Notes under the pieces: generated by a model
What the model saw: the letters and a program-made list of their open reading frames with translations, nothing else
What the model was told of the DNA's origin: nothing
Databases searched by the model: none
Shown: positions 10,615 to 21,480 of the stretch, piece after piece
Position numbering within the stretch: position 1 is the stretch's first letter
Layout: each line of letters starts with the position of its first letter
Made by a program: the position numbers and the translations under genes
DNA from: Zanthoxylum bungeanum
Taxonomy: Eukaryota; Streptophyta; Magnoliopsida; Sapindales; Rutaceae
DNA length: 64,000 nt
Direction: 5' to 3'
Assembly: GCA_019454045.1 (NCBI GenBank)
Contig: SKCR01023746.1
Coordinates: 62,001 to 126,000 of the forward strand

Positions 10615-11787
10615 GTGATGGGCAAAGAACCACAGAAAGAGGAAGTTACAAAAGAGGAAGATAAATTAGAAGAAGACCTACTGCAATTGGAGAATCTGAC
10701 GCTCGAAGAAAGCAAGAAGACAGAAGAAGACCAGACTGTAAATTACGAAGATGTTTATTTTCCTGACTTATTTGATTGTAATCATGCATTTAATAATAAT
10801 AAATACATTGATTTTGCTTACTTGTTCGAGTTTTTTCCTGTTAGTCTGCATCATAACATACATGATATGAGCATATTTGACATTGACTCAACAAAGACAA
10901 ATGCATTTAATCTTGATACATGTGAAAACCCTAAGGAAATTATAATTGCAAGTGATGTTACCTCTGATGAGCTGAAAGAATTAGAGAAAATATTAATAAA
11001 ATATGCAAAAGTATTCGCCTGGTCCTATGAAGACATGCCAAGAGTGGACAAGGGTATTGCCCAGCACATGATACCAACTTATCCGAACATGAGACCAGTA
11101 AAACAGAAGTTCCGAAGAATGAGGCCAGAATGGGCCGAAAAGGTTAGGGAAGAAGTCAAGATGCAGATAGATGTGGGGTTCTTAGAGGTGGTGAAGTACC
11201 CCGAGTGGTTTGCCAACATTGTGCTAGTACCAAAGAAGGACGGAAAGGCCAGAATGTGCGTGGATTATAGGGACCTCAATAAAGCTTGCCTAAATGATGA
11301 TTTTCCCTTACCCCATATAGACGTGTTGGTTGATAGCACTACTTTATCTTCTATGTACTCGATCGCAGATGGATTCTCAGGATATAACCAGGTCTTCATG
11401 GCTGAAGAAGATAAGTATAAGACTGCCTTCGTCATTGAGTGTGGTATATATTGTTACAAGATGATGTCATTTGGACTTAAGAATGCGGGAGCCACTTATC
11501 AACGAATGGCCACTACATTATTCCATGACTTGATGCATAAGAAGATTGAGGTATACATGGATGACATGATGGTTAAATCAGAGACGAGTGCCGGACATAT
11601 AGAAGCACTGGAGAAATTACTTCAAAGAGTCGATAACTACAACCTTCGACTTAACCCCAAGAAGTGTGTGTTTGAGGTAACATCCGGAAAGTTATTGGGG
11701 CATACGATAGGAATGAGAGGGATAGAAGTGGACCCTGAAAAGATCAAGGTAATTACCACGATACCCACATCGAGAAAAGGAAGTTAG
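10615..11787 (+). pseudogene. Element C: Ty3/gypsy reverse transcriptase
   Basis: The longest open frame of the window (390 aa). An acidic N-terminal stretch (about residues 1-50) is followed by the RT fingers and palm: LVPKKDGKARMCVDYRDLNKA (about 204-224), YSIADGFSGYNQ, KTAFVIECGIYCYKMMSFGLKNAGATYQR, and the catalytic YMDDM at residues 314-318 (nucleotides 11554-11568). LRLNPKKCVFEV and LLGHTIGMRGIEVDPEKI follow. All core motifs look intact, but the frame shifts at about 11780 before the RNase H. It belongs to one gag-pol with its neighbours. Confidence 0.9.
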
Positions 11788-12400
11788 AGCTTTTCTCAGG
11801 AAAATTCAGTATATCAGTCGATTCATTACCAAGATAACATTAGTATGTGAACCCATCTCCAATCTACTGAGGAAGGACCAGCCTGTGCATTGGAATAGGT
11901 AATGTCAATAAAATTTTGACAAAATCAAAGAATACTTGGTTAAATCGCCCATCTTGAAACCCTCAAGGCTGTGCAAACCCTTGGTGTTGTATTTTGCCAT
12001 AGAACCCGAAGTGCTGGGGGAAATGATGGTACATGCAGATGAGACAGGGGTTGAACATGCAGTCTACTATCTCAGTAATAAGATGCTTCCTATGAATCCT
12101 GCTATCAAGAGGTGGAAAAGATCTGTTTGGCGGTGATATAGGCTTCCCGAAAGTTGCGCCATTACTTCCAATCCTATAAGATACATGTGGTAGCAAAGGA
12201 GAATCCCCTAAAGTATTTACAGTCAGTACCCTCACTGGTAGGGAAATTGGGCAGATGGTTGGTGTTGCTGACGAAGTTTGATATAGAATACCTCACCTCT
12301 AAGGTAATCAAAGGGCGATGAGTAGCGGAAATCTTGGCATTACAACCCATAAAATGAGATCAGTATAAGTTCAAATTCCTAGACGAGGAGGTTTAAGCCA
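11788..12400 (+). pseudogene. Element C: first RNase H, shifted and stopped
   Basis: After the RT frame ends, a second frame continues the protein (FLRKIQYISRFITKIT, then LLRKDQPVHWN near 11790-11896), stops, and resumes in the 66-codon piece 11936-12136 (LVLYFAIEPEVLGEMMVHADETGVEHAVYYLSNKML). Later pieces include LRHYFQSYKIHVV-like and GRWLVLLTKFDIEYL-like readings. This is the usual gypsy RNase H and connection. At least three lesions occur in 600 bp. Confidence 0.75.
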
Positions 12401-12404
12401 TAAC

Positions 12405-12800
12405 GGTCTAGGGGTGGAAAATGTATTTCGATGGGGTGGTGAATTACAAAGGAGCTGGAATAGGAATTGTGATAGTAACCCCCGAATAAGAACCCTACCT
12501 ATGGCCAAAAGGTTGACATTCAGAGTAACCAACGACATGGCCGAATATGAAGCATGTGTCTTTGGACTGAAAGCACTAATAGCCTTGGAAGCTAGGGACG
12601 TAGAAGTTTATGGAGACTCGATGTTGGTAGTTCGACAGATGCGAGGAGAATAGGAATTGAAGGAAGACCGGTTGAGACCCTACGTACTACATCTCAGGAA
12701 GTTGGCACAGGCTATCCCCAACTGTGAATTCCAGCACTTGCCACGAGAAGAAAACCAAATGGCGGACGCACTAGCCACCTTAGCTGCAACTTGGGAAAAC
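12405..12800 (+). pseudogene. Element C: second RNase H (aRH) typical of the Tat lineage
   Basis: MYFDGVVNYKGAGIGIVIV starts at 12421 in one frame. After a shift near 12490 the reading goes on in the frame of 12414 with TNDMAEYEACVFGLKALI and VEVYGDSMLVVRQMRGE, is stopped by TAG at 12651-12653, and continues ADALATLAATWEN. The D, E, D and D positions of RNase H are all recognisable. An additional archaeal-type RNase H between RNase H and integrase is a known marker of plant Tat/Ogre elements and supports the lineage call. Confidence 0.8.
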
Positions 12801-13991
12801 CCGAAAAAACTGGTAATGAGACCTCTTGTACTAACAACAGCTAGGAGACCCAGTTATGAGATAGAGAGAATCTTGGAAGTAGAAGTCGATGATGGGAAGC
12901 CGTGGTACTACGATATTCTACAGTATCTAGAACGTGGGGAATTCCCAGAAGGAGTCGATAAGAAAGACATAATATCCATTCAGAAATTGGCTTCCCAGTA
13001 TGTGAGTTTGAGGAGAGAGCTGTACAAGAGACAAGCCAATGGCGTCCAGCTGAAATGTTTAAGAAAAGAAGAGGCTCAGAAGGTGATGGAAGAGCTGAAC
13101 GCTGGAGTATGCGGACCGCACATGAATGTATTGAATTTGTCTCGCAAGATAATGAGAAATGGATTTTACTGGTCGAACATGGAAGCTGACTGTGCAAAGC
13201 TGGTGAAGCATTGTCATGATTTCCAGACACACATCAACTTGAACCATCTACCGCCTACGGAATTGAACGGACTGTCAGAATCATGGCCTTTCTCAGCATG
13301 GGGTATTTACATGATTGGAGAAATTAGGCAACATGCATCAAATAGACACCGCTTCATAGTAGTGGCGGTAGACTATTTTTCGAAATGGGTGGAAGCCGAG
13401 TCATTCCGTAATATTACAGCAAAGCAGATGGCCAAGCTCATAGCCCGTAATATAGTATGTCGATACGGAATGCCATATCACATAGTGACGGATAATGGAG
13501 TCTAATTTCAGGGAGAAACAAATGCGATGTTGCAGAAGTACGGGATAAGGCATCAAAAATCATCACCTTACAGGCCACCGGCTAATGGGGCGGTGGAGGC
13601 AGCCAATAAAACCATAAAGAAAATACTAGCTAAGATGATTGAAAGTTATAAAAATTAGGATGACAAACTGCCGTATGCCCTGTGAGGGTATAGAACTTCG
13701 GTGAGAACGAAAATGTGAGCCACATCCTATGCTTTAGTTTACGGGATAGAGACAGTGTTACTAGTGGAAATAGAGATACAGTCCATGCGGATACTAGCAG
13801 AGGTAGGATTGCCTGAGCAGGAATGGGCCTCGCAGAAGTTCGAACAACTAGCATTACTGGATGAGAAAATGATGAAGGCCTTATATCACATGCAGCTATA
13901 TCAGAAAATGTTAACCCGAGCATTCAACAAGAAAGTGTGTCCCACTAAGATCAAGGAAAGTGATCTAGTGCTCAAGCATCGAAGCCACTGA
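12801..13991 (+). pseudogene. Element C: integrase
   Basis: The zinc region has GPHMN and NGFYWSNMEADCAKLVKHCHDF; the second cysteine of the C-x2-C pair is replaced. In the core, the first catalytic aspartate is tyrosine (WGIYMIG, codon 13308-13310), the second is present (VTDNG, 13491), and the glutamate is present (NGAVEAANK, about 13596). A stop at 13503 and others near 13657 and 13683 break the frame. The tail (13755-13991) has the LYHMQLYQKMLTRAFNKKV stretch and ends with KIKESDLVL, as in gypsy integrases. Confidence 0.85.
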
Positions 13992-14601
13992 TAATGGACT
14001 CAATGGGAAAGTTCAGGCCCAATTGGGAAGTGCTCTACCTAGTCAAAATGGTGATGGGGAATGTGGCAGTGATACTGTCAAATTTGGAAGGGAACGAGTT
14101 CACCAAGCCCATTAACGTGGAGAGGCTGAAATAATACTTTATAAAAAAAAAAGAGAAAGGGTCGTTGGGTTGAAAATCCATAAAGGACAACCCAAGCAAA
14201 ATATAGAGCATGAGTGAGCAAGAAAAATGGTTAATTGTAAAATCCGTGAGGAACAATTAGCGACAGAGGTATCATTGTAATGCAATTCATTTTTTCCTAC
14301 ATATGTACTAAGAAGTAATGCAAACGCCTTTATTGAAACAAATGTTTAATATGTTCATAGATTGCATAAATCCCAGCTAATCGGGAAAGATTAGAGTCAA
14401 GTAATTACAAATCACGTCTTTTGTTTCTTAGATGATGGACCAAGGTCAGGAGGTCTATGAGAAGGAGCGTTGGGAGGCCCCAGGGCAGCGACGGGCCACG
14501 TTCGGCACTGAGTCCATTTGGTTTGGAAATGGTCTAAGAGACGGCGAGACAAGAGCCGAAAGAGGAATAATAAGTCTTAACTTCTTTTGAGACCAGATCT
14601 G

Positions 14602-14634
<33 letters not shown>

Positions 14635-15650
14635 AAAAGAAATTTGTTTTTAGCTCGTTGATTTGAAAACCTGAAAAGGCGACTCAGGCAAGATAGAGCA
14701 ATCTGCTAAGTTGAAAATTCGAAAGGACAGCTTAGGCAAAAGATAGGACAAACTTGCAAGACAAAGGGACTCCCATGAAACCGACTTGCAGGATGGTGCT
14801 TTATCCTATCTAAACCATGAAATGTCTCGGCCAAGATAATCAGGGGAGGATTATGACCACATCAGATTCCCTCGATGACATGCAATAAACGATAGTCGCC
14901 TCTCGTATTATCACAACCCACTAAGAGGTATTGGGCCAAGACACAGAATAAGACTACACTCCTCCAGGGACGAGACCCTACCTCCATTCTAGAAGATACA
15001 CGTAGAAGGACCTGTAACTCAATGGACAAAGCATAAGGCAACATCTTTTTCGCATCTTCAGGACATCAAAGGAAAGCTTCAGAGGCTTCCCGAGGGTATT
15101 GACATTGGAAACGCGACATCATCAGAACGATAGTAAGAGAAAAATACAAGCCGAAAACGGCAACAAACTCCTCATGGAGAAGGTATATTTCAAAATTTGG
15201 GAATCAAAAGACATGATTTTCAGTATCCCAAAAGGATGAGGCCGCTTTCAAAAAGGCATAATCCATCTTGTCTCGGTGCAGGTAGCGGAGAGTAGAAAGC
15301 TGAGCCAGGTCTGGGGATGACCAGTCTACCACCCCGTGAATAAGGGACACAACGGGATCTTGAGCCATGGGGCCAAAGAGAACTGAGCAATCACCGGAGG
15401 AGAATTGGCATAAGGAAACTGTAAGCAGGCCAAGGGGGCACCCAAAGCTTTTTGTAGGAAAAGGGACACCAAATGCTAAAAGGATTCCTAAAGGGGTGAA
15501 GAAAACTCTCTAGCACAAGAAATGCCTAGCCAAAGATGACATCAAGATAATAGAACAAAGAAACCCTATCAGAGTAGGGAATGCATCCATGCATACATGC
15601 ACAATGTCACATACATATATTTTTTATCTTATGTTCGCAGGCTTTGAAGA
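13992..15650 (+). other. Element C: 3' untranslated region with dispersed short repeats
   Basis: No gene is seen. A unit of the form GTTGAAAATCCRNAAAGGAC...CCCAAGC / CTTAGGCAAA recurs near 14166-14212, 14228-14260, 14655-14700 and 14703-14746, and an A-rich run lies at 14601-14640. Long 3' untranslated regions with repeats are known in Tat/Ogre elements. Confidence 0.65.
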
Positions 15651-15654
15651 AAAA

Positions 15655-16205
15655 GAAAAAGCGGCGAGGACGAGCAGCTCCAAGAATGGAGAGGAACCTC
15701 TGGAATAAGGACAAGCAACTCCAAGAATGGAGAAGAACTCCAAGAATGGAGAGAAACCTCGGGAATGAGGACGAGCAACTCTAAGAATGAAGAGGAACCT
15801 CGGGAATGAGGACGAGCAACTCCAAGAATGAAGAGGAACCTCGGGAATGAAGATGAGCAACTCCAAGAATGGAGAGGAACCTCGGGAATGAGGATGAAGA
15901 ACTCCGGGAATGGAGATAAACTCGGAGAATGGAGAGCAACCCTGGAAATAAGGATGAGCAACTCCAAGAGTGGAGAAGCAACTCCAAGAATGGAGAAAAA
16001 CTCCAAGAATGAAGAGGAATAGAGAAACCTCGGGAATGAGGACGAAGAACTACGGGAATGGAGAGGAACTCCGAGAATAAAGAGGAATAGAGAAACCTCG
16101 GGAATGAGGACGAAGAAATCCGGGAATGAAGAGGAACTCCGAGAATGGAGAACAACCTCTGGAATGAGGATGAGCAAAGAGCCTCAAGAATGAGGACGGA
16201 TTAGG
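15655..16205 (+). repeat. Element C: tandem repeat array, period about 41-42 bp
   Basis: More than ten imperfect copies of a unit built from ACTCCAAGAATGGAGAGGA and ACCTCGGGAATGAGGACGAG; two neighbouring copies start at about 15777 and 15818. Long open frames on both strands here simply follow from the repeat. The array is cut at 16212 by element D, and a related GGGAATGAATCCC-type array continues on the other side (35974-36320). Confidence 0.8.
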
Positions 16206-16212
16206 GGTCGAA

Positions 16213-16217
16213 GTTCC
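16213..16217. other. Target-site duplication of element D (left copy)
   Basis: GTTCC immediately before D's 5' LTR; the matching copy is at 35969-35973. Confidence 0.85.
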
Positions 16218-17606
16218 TGTTGGGATGTATGCCCTAGAGCTACATGTGATGTAAACGGTTTCATGTGTTTTGAAATAAATCGATGCATTATTCATTTATC
16301 AAATTGTTTGTTTATTTTTCGCATATTATATATCTTCGTAAATACCGTAGATTACTTATGTACCTTCAGACTTAGTGTATGAGTGTCATACACCAGAGGA
16401 TTTAAGTCTGAAGTTAGTAATCTTAAATAGTCCATAGAGAGCAAACAAAGCGGGTACTTTTTTGTGGTTTATCTATAGCTGCGGTCCATTCTATATTGTA
16501 TGGCGATCTTAATCCGGATCGTCCATGTAGAGACATGAGAATGAAGGCACCTTGTATGATGCGATCATATAGGACTGTACCCAGATAGAAATGACATTCT
16601 TATAATATTCGTTAAGCAAAGAAAGTCATTTCAATCTACTTGATGGTCATATATGGATTGATCTTAATCCTGAGTGTACTACGAACTCCTGCATGGCAGG
16701 CTGTGTCCTTTGATTTACAAAGGTGAGGTTGGTGTAGCAGTCCCGGCCAATAGCTACGTACTTTGGGGGCACAATTTGTTTTGTAGCTGGGAACGTTTTA
16801 CATAGACATGGAGTTCACTCCTTCTTGCGAGAAGTAGATGAGTATCTTTCTTAAGGGTTGATTCGGTACTTGAACGATTTGAGCGCTCAAGTCTTTCTAT
16901 TACGAACAGAAAGATTAATATTCATAATAGTTATGAATAAATCATTCATTAGAGAATCAATCGTACTTAAGGTAAAAATAATAATTAGAGGGGTATAACG
17001 GACATTATGATTCGGCTCTAATTACAAGATACTCGTGAAGGATCAATTCGTATGTAATGACTATATCGATGGACAACGACTTAGTTCGACTTAATATTTC
17101 ATCTGCGGCAACGAGAGTGCAACTTCGGGTTTTTAGTGGAATAACCCGGAGTTAATAATTCGGAATATCTAATTAAGAGCTTAATTAATATTTCGAGATT
17201 ATTGGAGCTCGGAACCGTGGGTCCATTTGGTCCCCGTGCTAGCTCGATTTACTATAGCGGATTTAATATAATTGGATAGTCTAATTATATACTCACAAAA
17301 GAATAAATATTATTAATATGATTAATAATATTAATTATGTCACACTTGAAACTATACATTAAAAGTTAATGTATGGTATTAATAATTATATGATAATTAT
17401 TAAATATAAAATATTGAATTATATATATGATATAATTTAATAAGGCTAAGATTGTAATTTCTATATTATGGGTTTTGGAAACCCTTGATTTAATTTTGGA
17501 AGTAATGACTTTCAAAATATTAATCATATATTTAATTTGTAACATATATTGACTTTATGGAAAGTAAATAATATTGTTACAAAATTAATGAAGAAATAAA
17601 GGGCAT

Positions 17607-17757
17607 GGCCGAATTCCTTGATGTATAAGGAATATGATTTGTTTATTTTGGAAACAAAATTTAATCAAAAATCCTAGCCTTGGCCGAATTCCTTGGTGTA
17701 TAAGGAATATGATTTGTTTATTTTGGAAACAAAATTTAATCCAAAAATCCTAGCCTT
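17607..17757 (+). repeat. Element D LTR: 75-bp tandem duplication
   Basis: Two copies of a unit that begins GGCCGAATTCCTTG, the second starting at 17682, plus the first bases of a third at 17758. The 3' LTR has the same pair (about 35061-35215). It sits in presumed U3 upstream of the TATA box, so it may be a duplicated enhancer. Confidence 0.85.
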
Positions 17758-17820
17758 GGCCGAATTCTACCTCAGGGAGGGGATTGGTTGTTTTGTTTGA
17801 GTGAAACAAAATTGACCTAA

Positions 17821-17831
17821 GTATAAAAAGA
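17821..17831 (+). promoter_or_regulatory. Candidate TATA box of element D
   Basis: AGTATAAAAAG upstream of an AG/CT-rich stretch. The 3' LTR has AGTATAAAAGG at the same place (about 35275). Transcription would begin around 17850 if used. Confidence 0.5.
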
Positions 17832-18519
17832 AAACTTGATTTTCTTTTGAGAAGGACTCTCATTCCAAACCCTAGCCACCTTCTTCTTCTTCACAATTCT
17901 CTCAAAATTTGAGAAACAATTTTGAAGAACAAGAATTAGAAAAATATTATTAGTGTGTGATTTAATCTCTAAAACGTTTAGGGATTTGTTTGTGTGTGTA
18001 GCCCACACTACTTTCCATTGGTAACGATTCATAGCTCGGAAGATCTTGTGGCGTTGAACAAATCATCTTCTTCTTTATTCTTGTAAGTCACGGCATTGAG
18101 GAACAATAATACCTCATTGCCGCACTTCACTTGTTACAATCGGGGCTCGGTTTTGATTTGTTTTAATTCGGGTTTTGGGAAACACCTTGGGGACTTTTTT
18201 GGGCTGAGTTAGGATTTTTTTTGAGTGGAAAAATCAGACCTAAAACGCTACACCAGGTCACGCAAATCAGGGGTTGGTTTGGGTGCAGTTCGCGAGTGTA
18301 ACGTGTGTAAAACAGTCCAATAATTGACTGCAGTTCGGGGGCTGTTCATGGACTGTTTCACGCGCATTCCGGGGCTGAGATCTTGTCCGAAACAGAAGCA
18401 AAACTTCATTATAAGTGCTGGTTCCATTCGGCTTTAAGGAAGGGAAGACATAAATATTTTTCAAGGTCGATCCGTGTGCCTAATCGCTTCCGCTGCGCGA
18501 GGAAAGCGTTTCCTACAAT

Positions 18520-18531
18520 TGGTATCAGAGC
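18520..18531 (+). promoter_or_regulatory. Element D primer-binding site (initiator Met tRNA)
   Basis: TGGTATCAGAGC two bases after the LTR end, the standard copia primer site for minus-strand DNA synthesis. Confidence 0.92.
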
Positions 18532-20257
18532 GAGGTTGAAAAGTGTTCTTAACCCTTCACTTTTTCATTTAAAGTTTCTATTTTTAATATATTTATATGA
18601 GTTATAAATATGATATGCATGTTTTGATGAGTGGGCACATTGTGATATTCATATGATGAATGGTTTTGTTATTTCATGTGATGAATGGATTTTGCATTGG
18701 TCGTAAATTTTTCCGGCTCTTATTTTTGTAGTTGGTTTTGTTTTTGGGATGTAAGGCCATAAGGCAATTGCTTACATTTGTTGTAATTTTAATTTTCAAT
18801 GTAAGGTTTCATTTTTTTGTAATTTGGAGCACCGAAGTCGCAAAGGGAGCCAACACCACTTTGGAGCGGGATTTGAAGACCAATGAATGCCTTGGTGAAT
18901 CTCTTGTACTAATTAGATTAGTATAGAAAAAATAAGAGCCCGGTCAATGCAAAATAATTTTTTTGTTATATGTATGTTTATTTCGAATTGTTTGAATAAC
19001 ATGTCATATAGCTTAGGATACCCACTCATGCATTTTACTTGCCATAACATGTCATAGATGCATTATCATTATAGACATAAAATTATGATTTTATGTAATT
19101 TAAAATGTTTAAGTTAGAAAATGATATGCATGAAAATCAATTAATTAGATTAATTGGATTTATGGTTTAAAATTTGAATTCTAATATATTGGGCTTAATT
19201 AGTGCATAATAAATTCCATTAGTATATAGGATGGAAACCCGGACATAAATTCCATAGTCGATTCCGAATGGATGGTAATATGGTCTGCACTCGGGAAATA
19301 ATTCCACGTACCATTGGATTTTATGACACATTAAGATTTATTAAAATGTTTAATTAGAATTTTTTGACCATTTAGAATTCCATGATTTTAGACCCTTAAG
19401 TGCCTAGTATTTTAAGAGTTGAAATATTATAACTCACTTATACCACTCTAATTAAATTAGTTTAATAGAGTAAATCTATTAGTAGAGACTAATGAATTTT
19501 TAGTGACATAATTTTAATTGTTAAAATTGATTAGCTCACTTATGACAAACTAGTGTAAATAATAATTATGATTTAGCCGCCATAAGTTTATCCACACTAG
19601 TTAAAATAAAATATTAGATATTTTAGATAGAAACCTTAATTTTTAAAATAGTGAGTGGGAGAGGGATATACGACAGTATATCCCGCGATCTCCGTTGTTA
19701 GTCCAAAAATGTGAGATTCAAAAAGCGCATCGAGACGGCTTTATTTTCGTCCCCCTACGGATGGTGTCCATTTTGGGTCAATATCAGGTTTGGGTTCCGA
19801 GAGGATAGGGATTCTAGATGTATCTTGTGAACTGACCTACCCTACGGCGGCACTTCACTCGTTAAGTCAAAGAATCCCGAAACGGTGGGTTACACTCACA
19901 AAGGAGTAATTAACTGTTAATGAAATTCCTTGATCAAATAAAACGGTAGTTGTTTAATATAGGAATAAGAGTTATTCCCGCATATATTAAATTGACTGAG
20001 ATTGTCTCGATCTATCATGCGAGTACTTGACCTACCCTACGGCGGCACTTACTTGTGGGATGATAGATTTCCGTGGCATAGTAATTCTCTTAGGTTTCTA
20101 ATTCATTACTCATGGTTCATGCATCATGTAATTCTCTTAGGTTTCTAATTCATTACTCATGGTTCATGCATCATGTTTAATTTTATGCCAAAATTCTTTG
20201 ATGATTTTAATATGCGATGAATGAATGTTAAATGTATGTTTATTTTATTTTTCAGCC
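18532..20257 (+). other. Element D untranslated leader
   Basis: A long (1.7 kb) AT-rich leader with no supported gene. It holds a block at 19225-19320 similar to part of element C's LTR, two copies of CCTACCCTACGGCGGCACTT (about 19836-19855 and 20031-20050), and a 47-bp tandem duplication (20081-20174). It ends in a pyrimidine-rich run plus CAG directly before the Gag ATG, which looks like a 3' splice site. Confidence 0.75.
20081..20174 (+). repeat. 47-bp tandem duplication in element D leader
   Basis: The unit beginning GTAATTCTCTTAGG at 20081 is repeated exactly from 20128. A perfect repeat in a copy that has otherwise mutated suggests a recent replication slip. Confidence 0.9.
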
Positions 20258-20715
20258 ATGGTTTCTCCAATTATTTCCATACTCTCAAACGATAAATTAA
20301 CTGGGGAAAACTATGTTAAGTGGAAAAGTAACATGAACGCTATCCTGGTCTGTGAAGACCTAAAGTTTGTCCTGACGGAGGAACATCCTCCCGAGCCGGC
20401 CTGAAATGCTGGCCAAGCTGTGCGTGATACCTACCAGAAATGGGTCGCAGCAAATGAGAAAGCCCGCTGCTACTTGCTAGCAGGGATGTCTGAGGTTCTT
20501 GCTGCAAAGCATGAACCTATGGCTCTAGCATCTCAGATGATGGAGTCATTACAGGGCATGTTTGGGCAGCCTTCGGAGCGTCAACGCCATGAGGCCATGG
20601 TCTCAGTAATGACTACTATGATGAAGGATGAGACATCAGTCTGAGAGCGCGTCTTAAGGATGATGACTTATCTCAACACTGCTGAAACCCATGGAGCTCG
20701 TATTGACGAGCGTAG
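20258..20715 (+). pseudogene. Element D: Gag (capsid part)
   Basis: The ATG at 20258 begins MVSPIISILSNDKLTGENY followed by VKWKSNMNAIL, the standard copia Gag start. Two in-frame stops occur (TGA at 20402-20404 and at 20642-20644). The pieces between keep family features (AVRDTYQKWVAANEKARCYL, MVSVMTTMMKDETSV, RMMTYLNTAETHGARIDER). The frame shifts at about 20710-20719. Gag would form the particle. Codons are otherwise well kept, so the lesions are recent. Confidence 0.85.
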
Positions 20716-21063
20716 CCAGTGACCATGATTATGGAAACTCTTCCGAAGAGTTTCCTGCAGTTTAAAAGCAACTATGTTATGAACAAGTTGTCTTTTACTT
20801 TGACCCAACTGCTTAATGAGCTCACCCATTACGAGTCCATGCTTGTGGATCCTCGTAAGTCCAATGCAGAGGCAAATGTTGCCGAGTCTTCTAAATCTGC
20901 AAAGAAGAAGAAGAAAAGCACTGGAAAGGCTAAGTGAAAGCCCATGAAAAAGAAGAACAAGAAAGGCTCCAATGATGCCAAGCCCAAAGGAAAATGTTTC
21001 CACTGCGACAAGAATGGGCATTGGAAAATGAACTATCCTAAATACCTTGTTGAGCTGAAGGAG
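20716..21063 (+). pseudogene. Element D: Gag C-terminal part and nucleocapsid knuckle
   Basis: After the shift, IMETLPKSFLQFKSNYVMNKL and LTQLLNELTHYE continue Gag. A lysine-rich segment (KKKKKSTGKAK) is followed by a TGA at 20936 and then the knuckle CFHCDKNGHWKMNY (20995-21036). The last cysteine of the C-x2-C-x4-H-x4-C motif is tyrosine, one base from cysteine. A TAA follows at 21064. Without the cysteine, zinc binding would be weakened. Confidence 0.85.
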
Positions 21064-21480
21064 TAAAAGGAAACATGTAAATATGATTTACTCGTTATTG
21101 AATCTCTATTAGTGGAGGATGATAAATCCGTCTGGATTGTTGATTCTGGAGCCACTAACCATGTTTGTTCTTCTTTACAGCTACTTGATTCATGGATGGA
21201 CCTTGCTGAAGGTGATTACACCATGAGGGTCGGGACATGGGATGCCGTTTCAGCAAGAGTAGTGGGAGTTTCCAGTTTAAATTTTATTAATAATAGTTAT
21301 TTAAATTTGAACAATGTGTTATTCATTCATGGTTTTCGCAGGAATCTGATTTCTGTTTCTAGACTATTGGATGATGGTTATTCAGTTTCTTTTAATAGCA
21401 ATTTGGTTATTATTGGTAGAAATGGATTAACTATATGCACAGGAAACTCAGAAAATAACTTGTATGTGTTAAGACCGTTA
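21064..21480 (+). pseudogene. Element D: aspartic protease
   Basis: WIVDSGATNHVCSS (active-site DSG at 21142-21150) is intact, followed by MRVGTWDAVSARVVGVSS and LNNVLFIHGFRRNLISVSRLLDDGY, the normal copia protease body. It is in the same frame as the knuckle and the integrase after it. It cleaves the polyprotein in the particle. This domain itself looks undamaged. Confidence 0.85.

Larger units (their letters stand above)
16218..18517 (+). repeat. Element D 5' LTR
   Basis: Starts TGTTGGGATGTATGCCC and ends GCGTTTCCTACA. Contains a 75-bp direct duplication (17607-17757) about 70-210 bp upstream of a TATA box at 17821, and dense AT sequence before it. No coding sequence. Confidence 0.93.

Noticed and set aside
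15581..16295. Open frames of 80-180 codons over the tandem array
   Set aside because: Repeat-driven low-complexity translations on both strands within the 3' untranslated region of element C.
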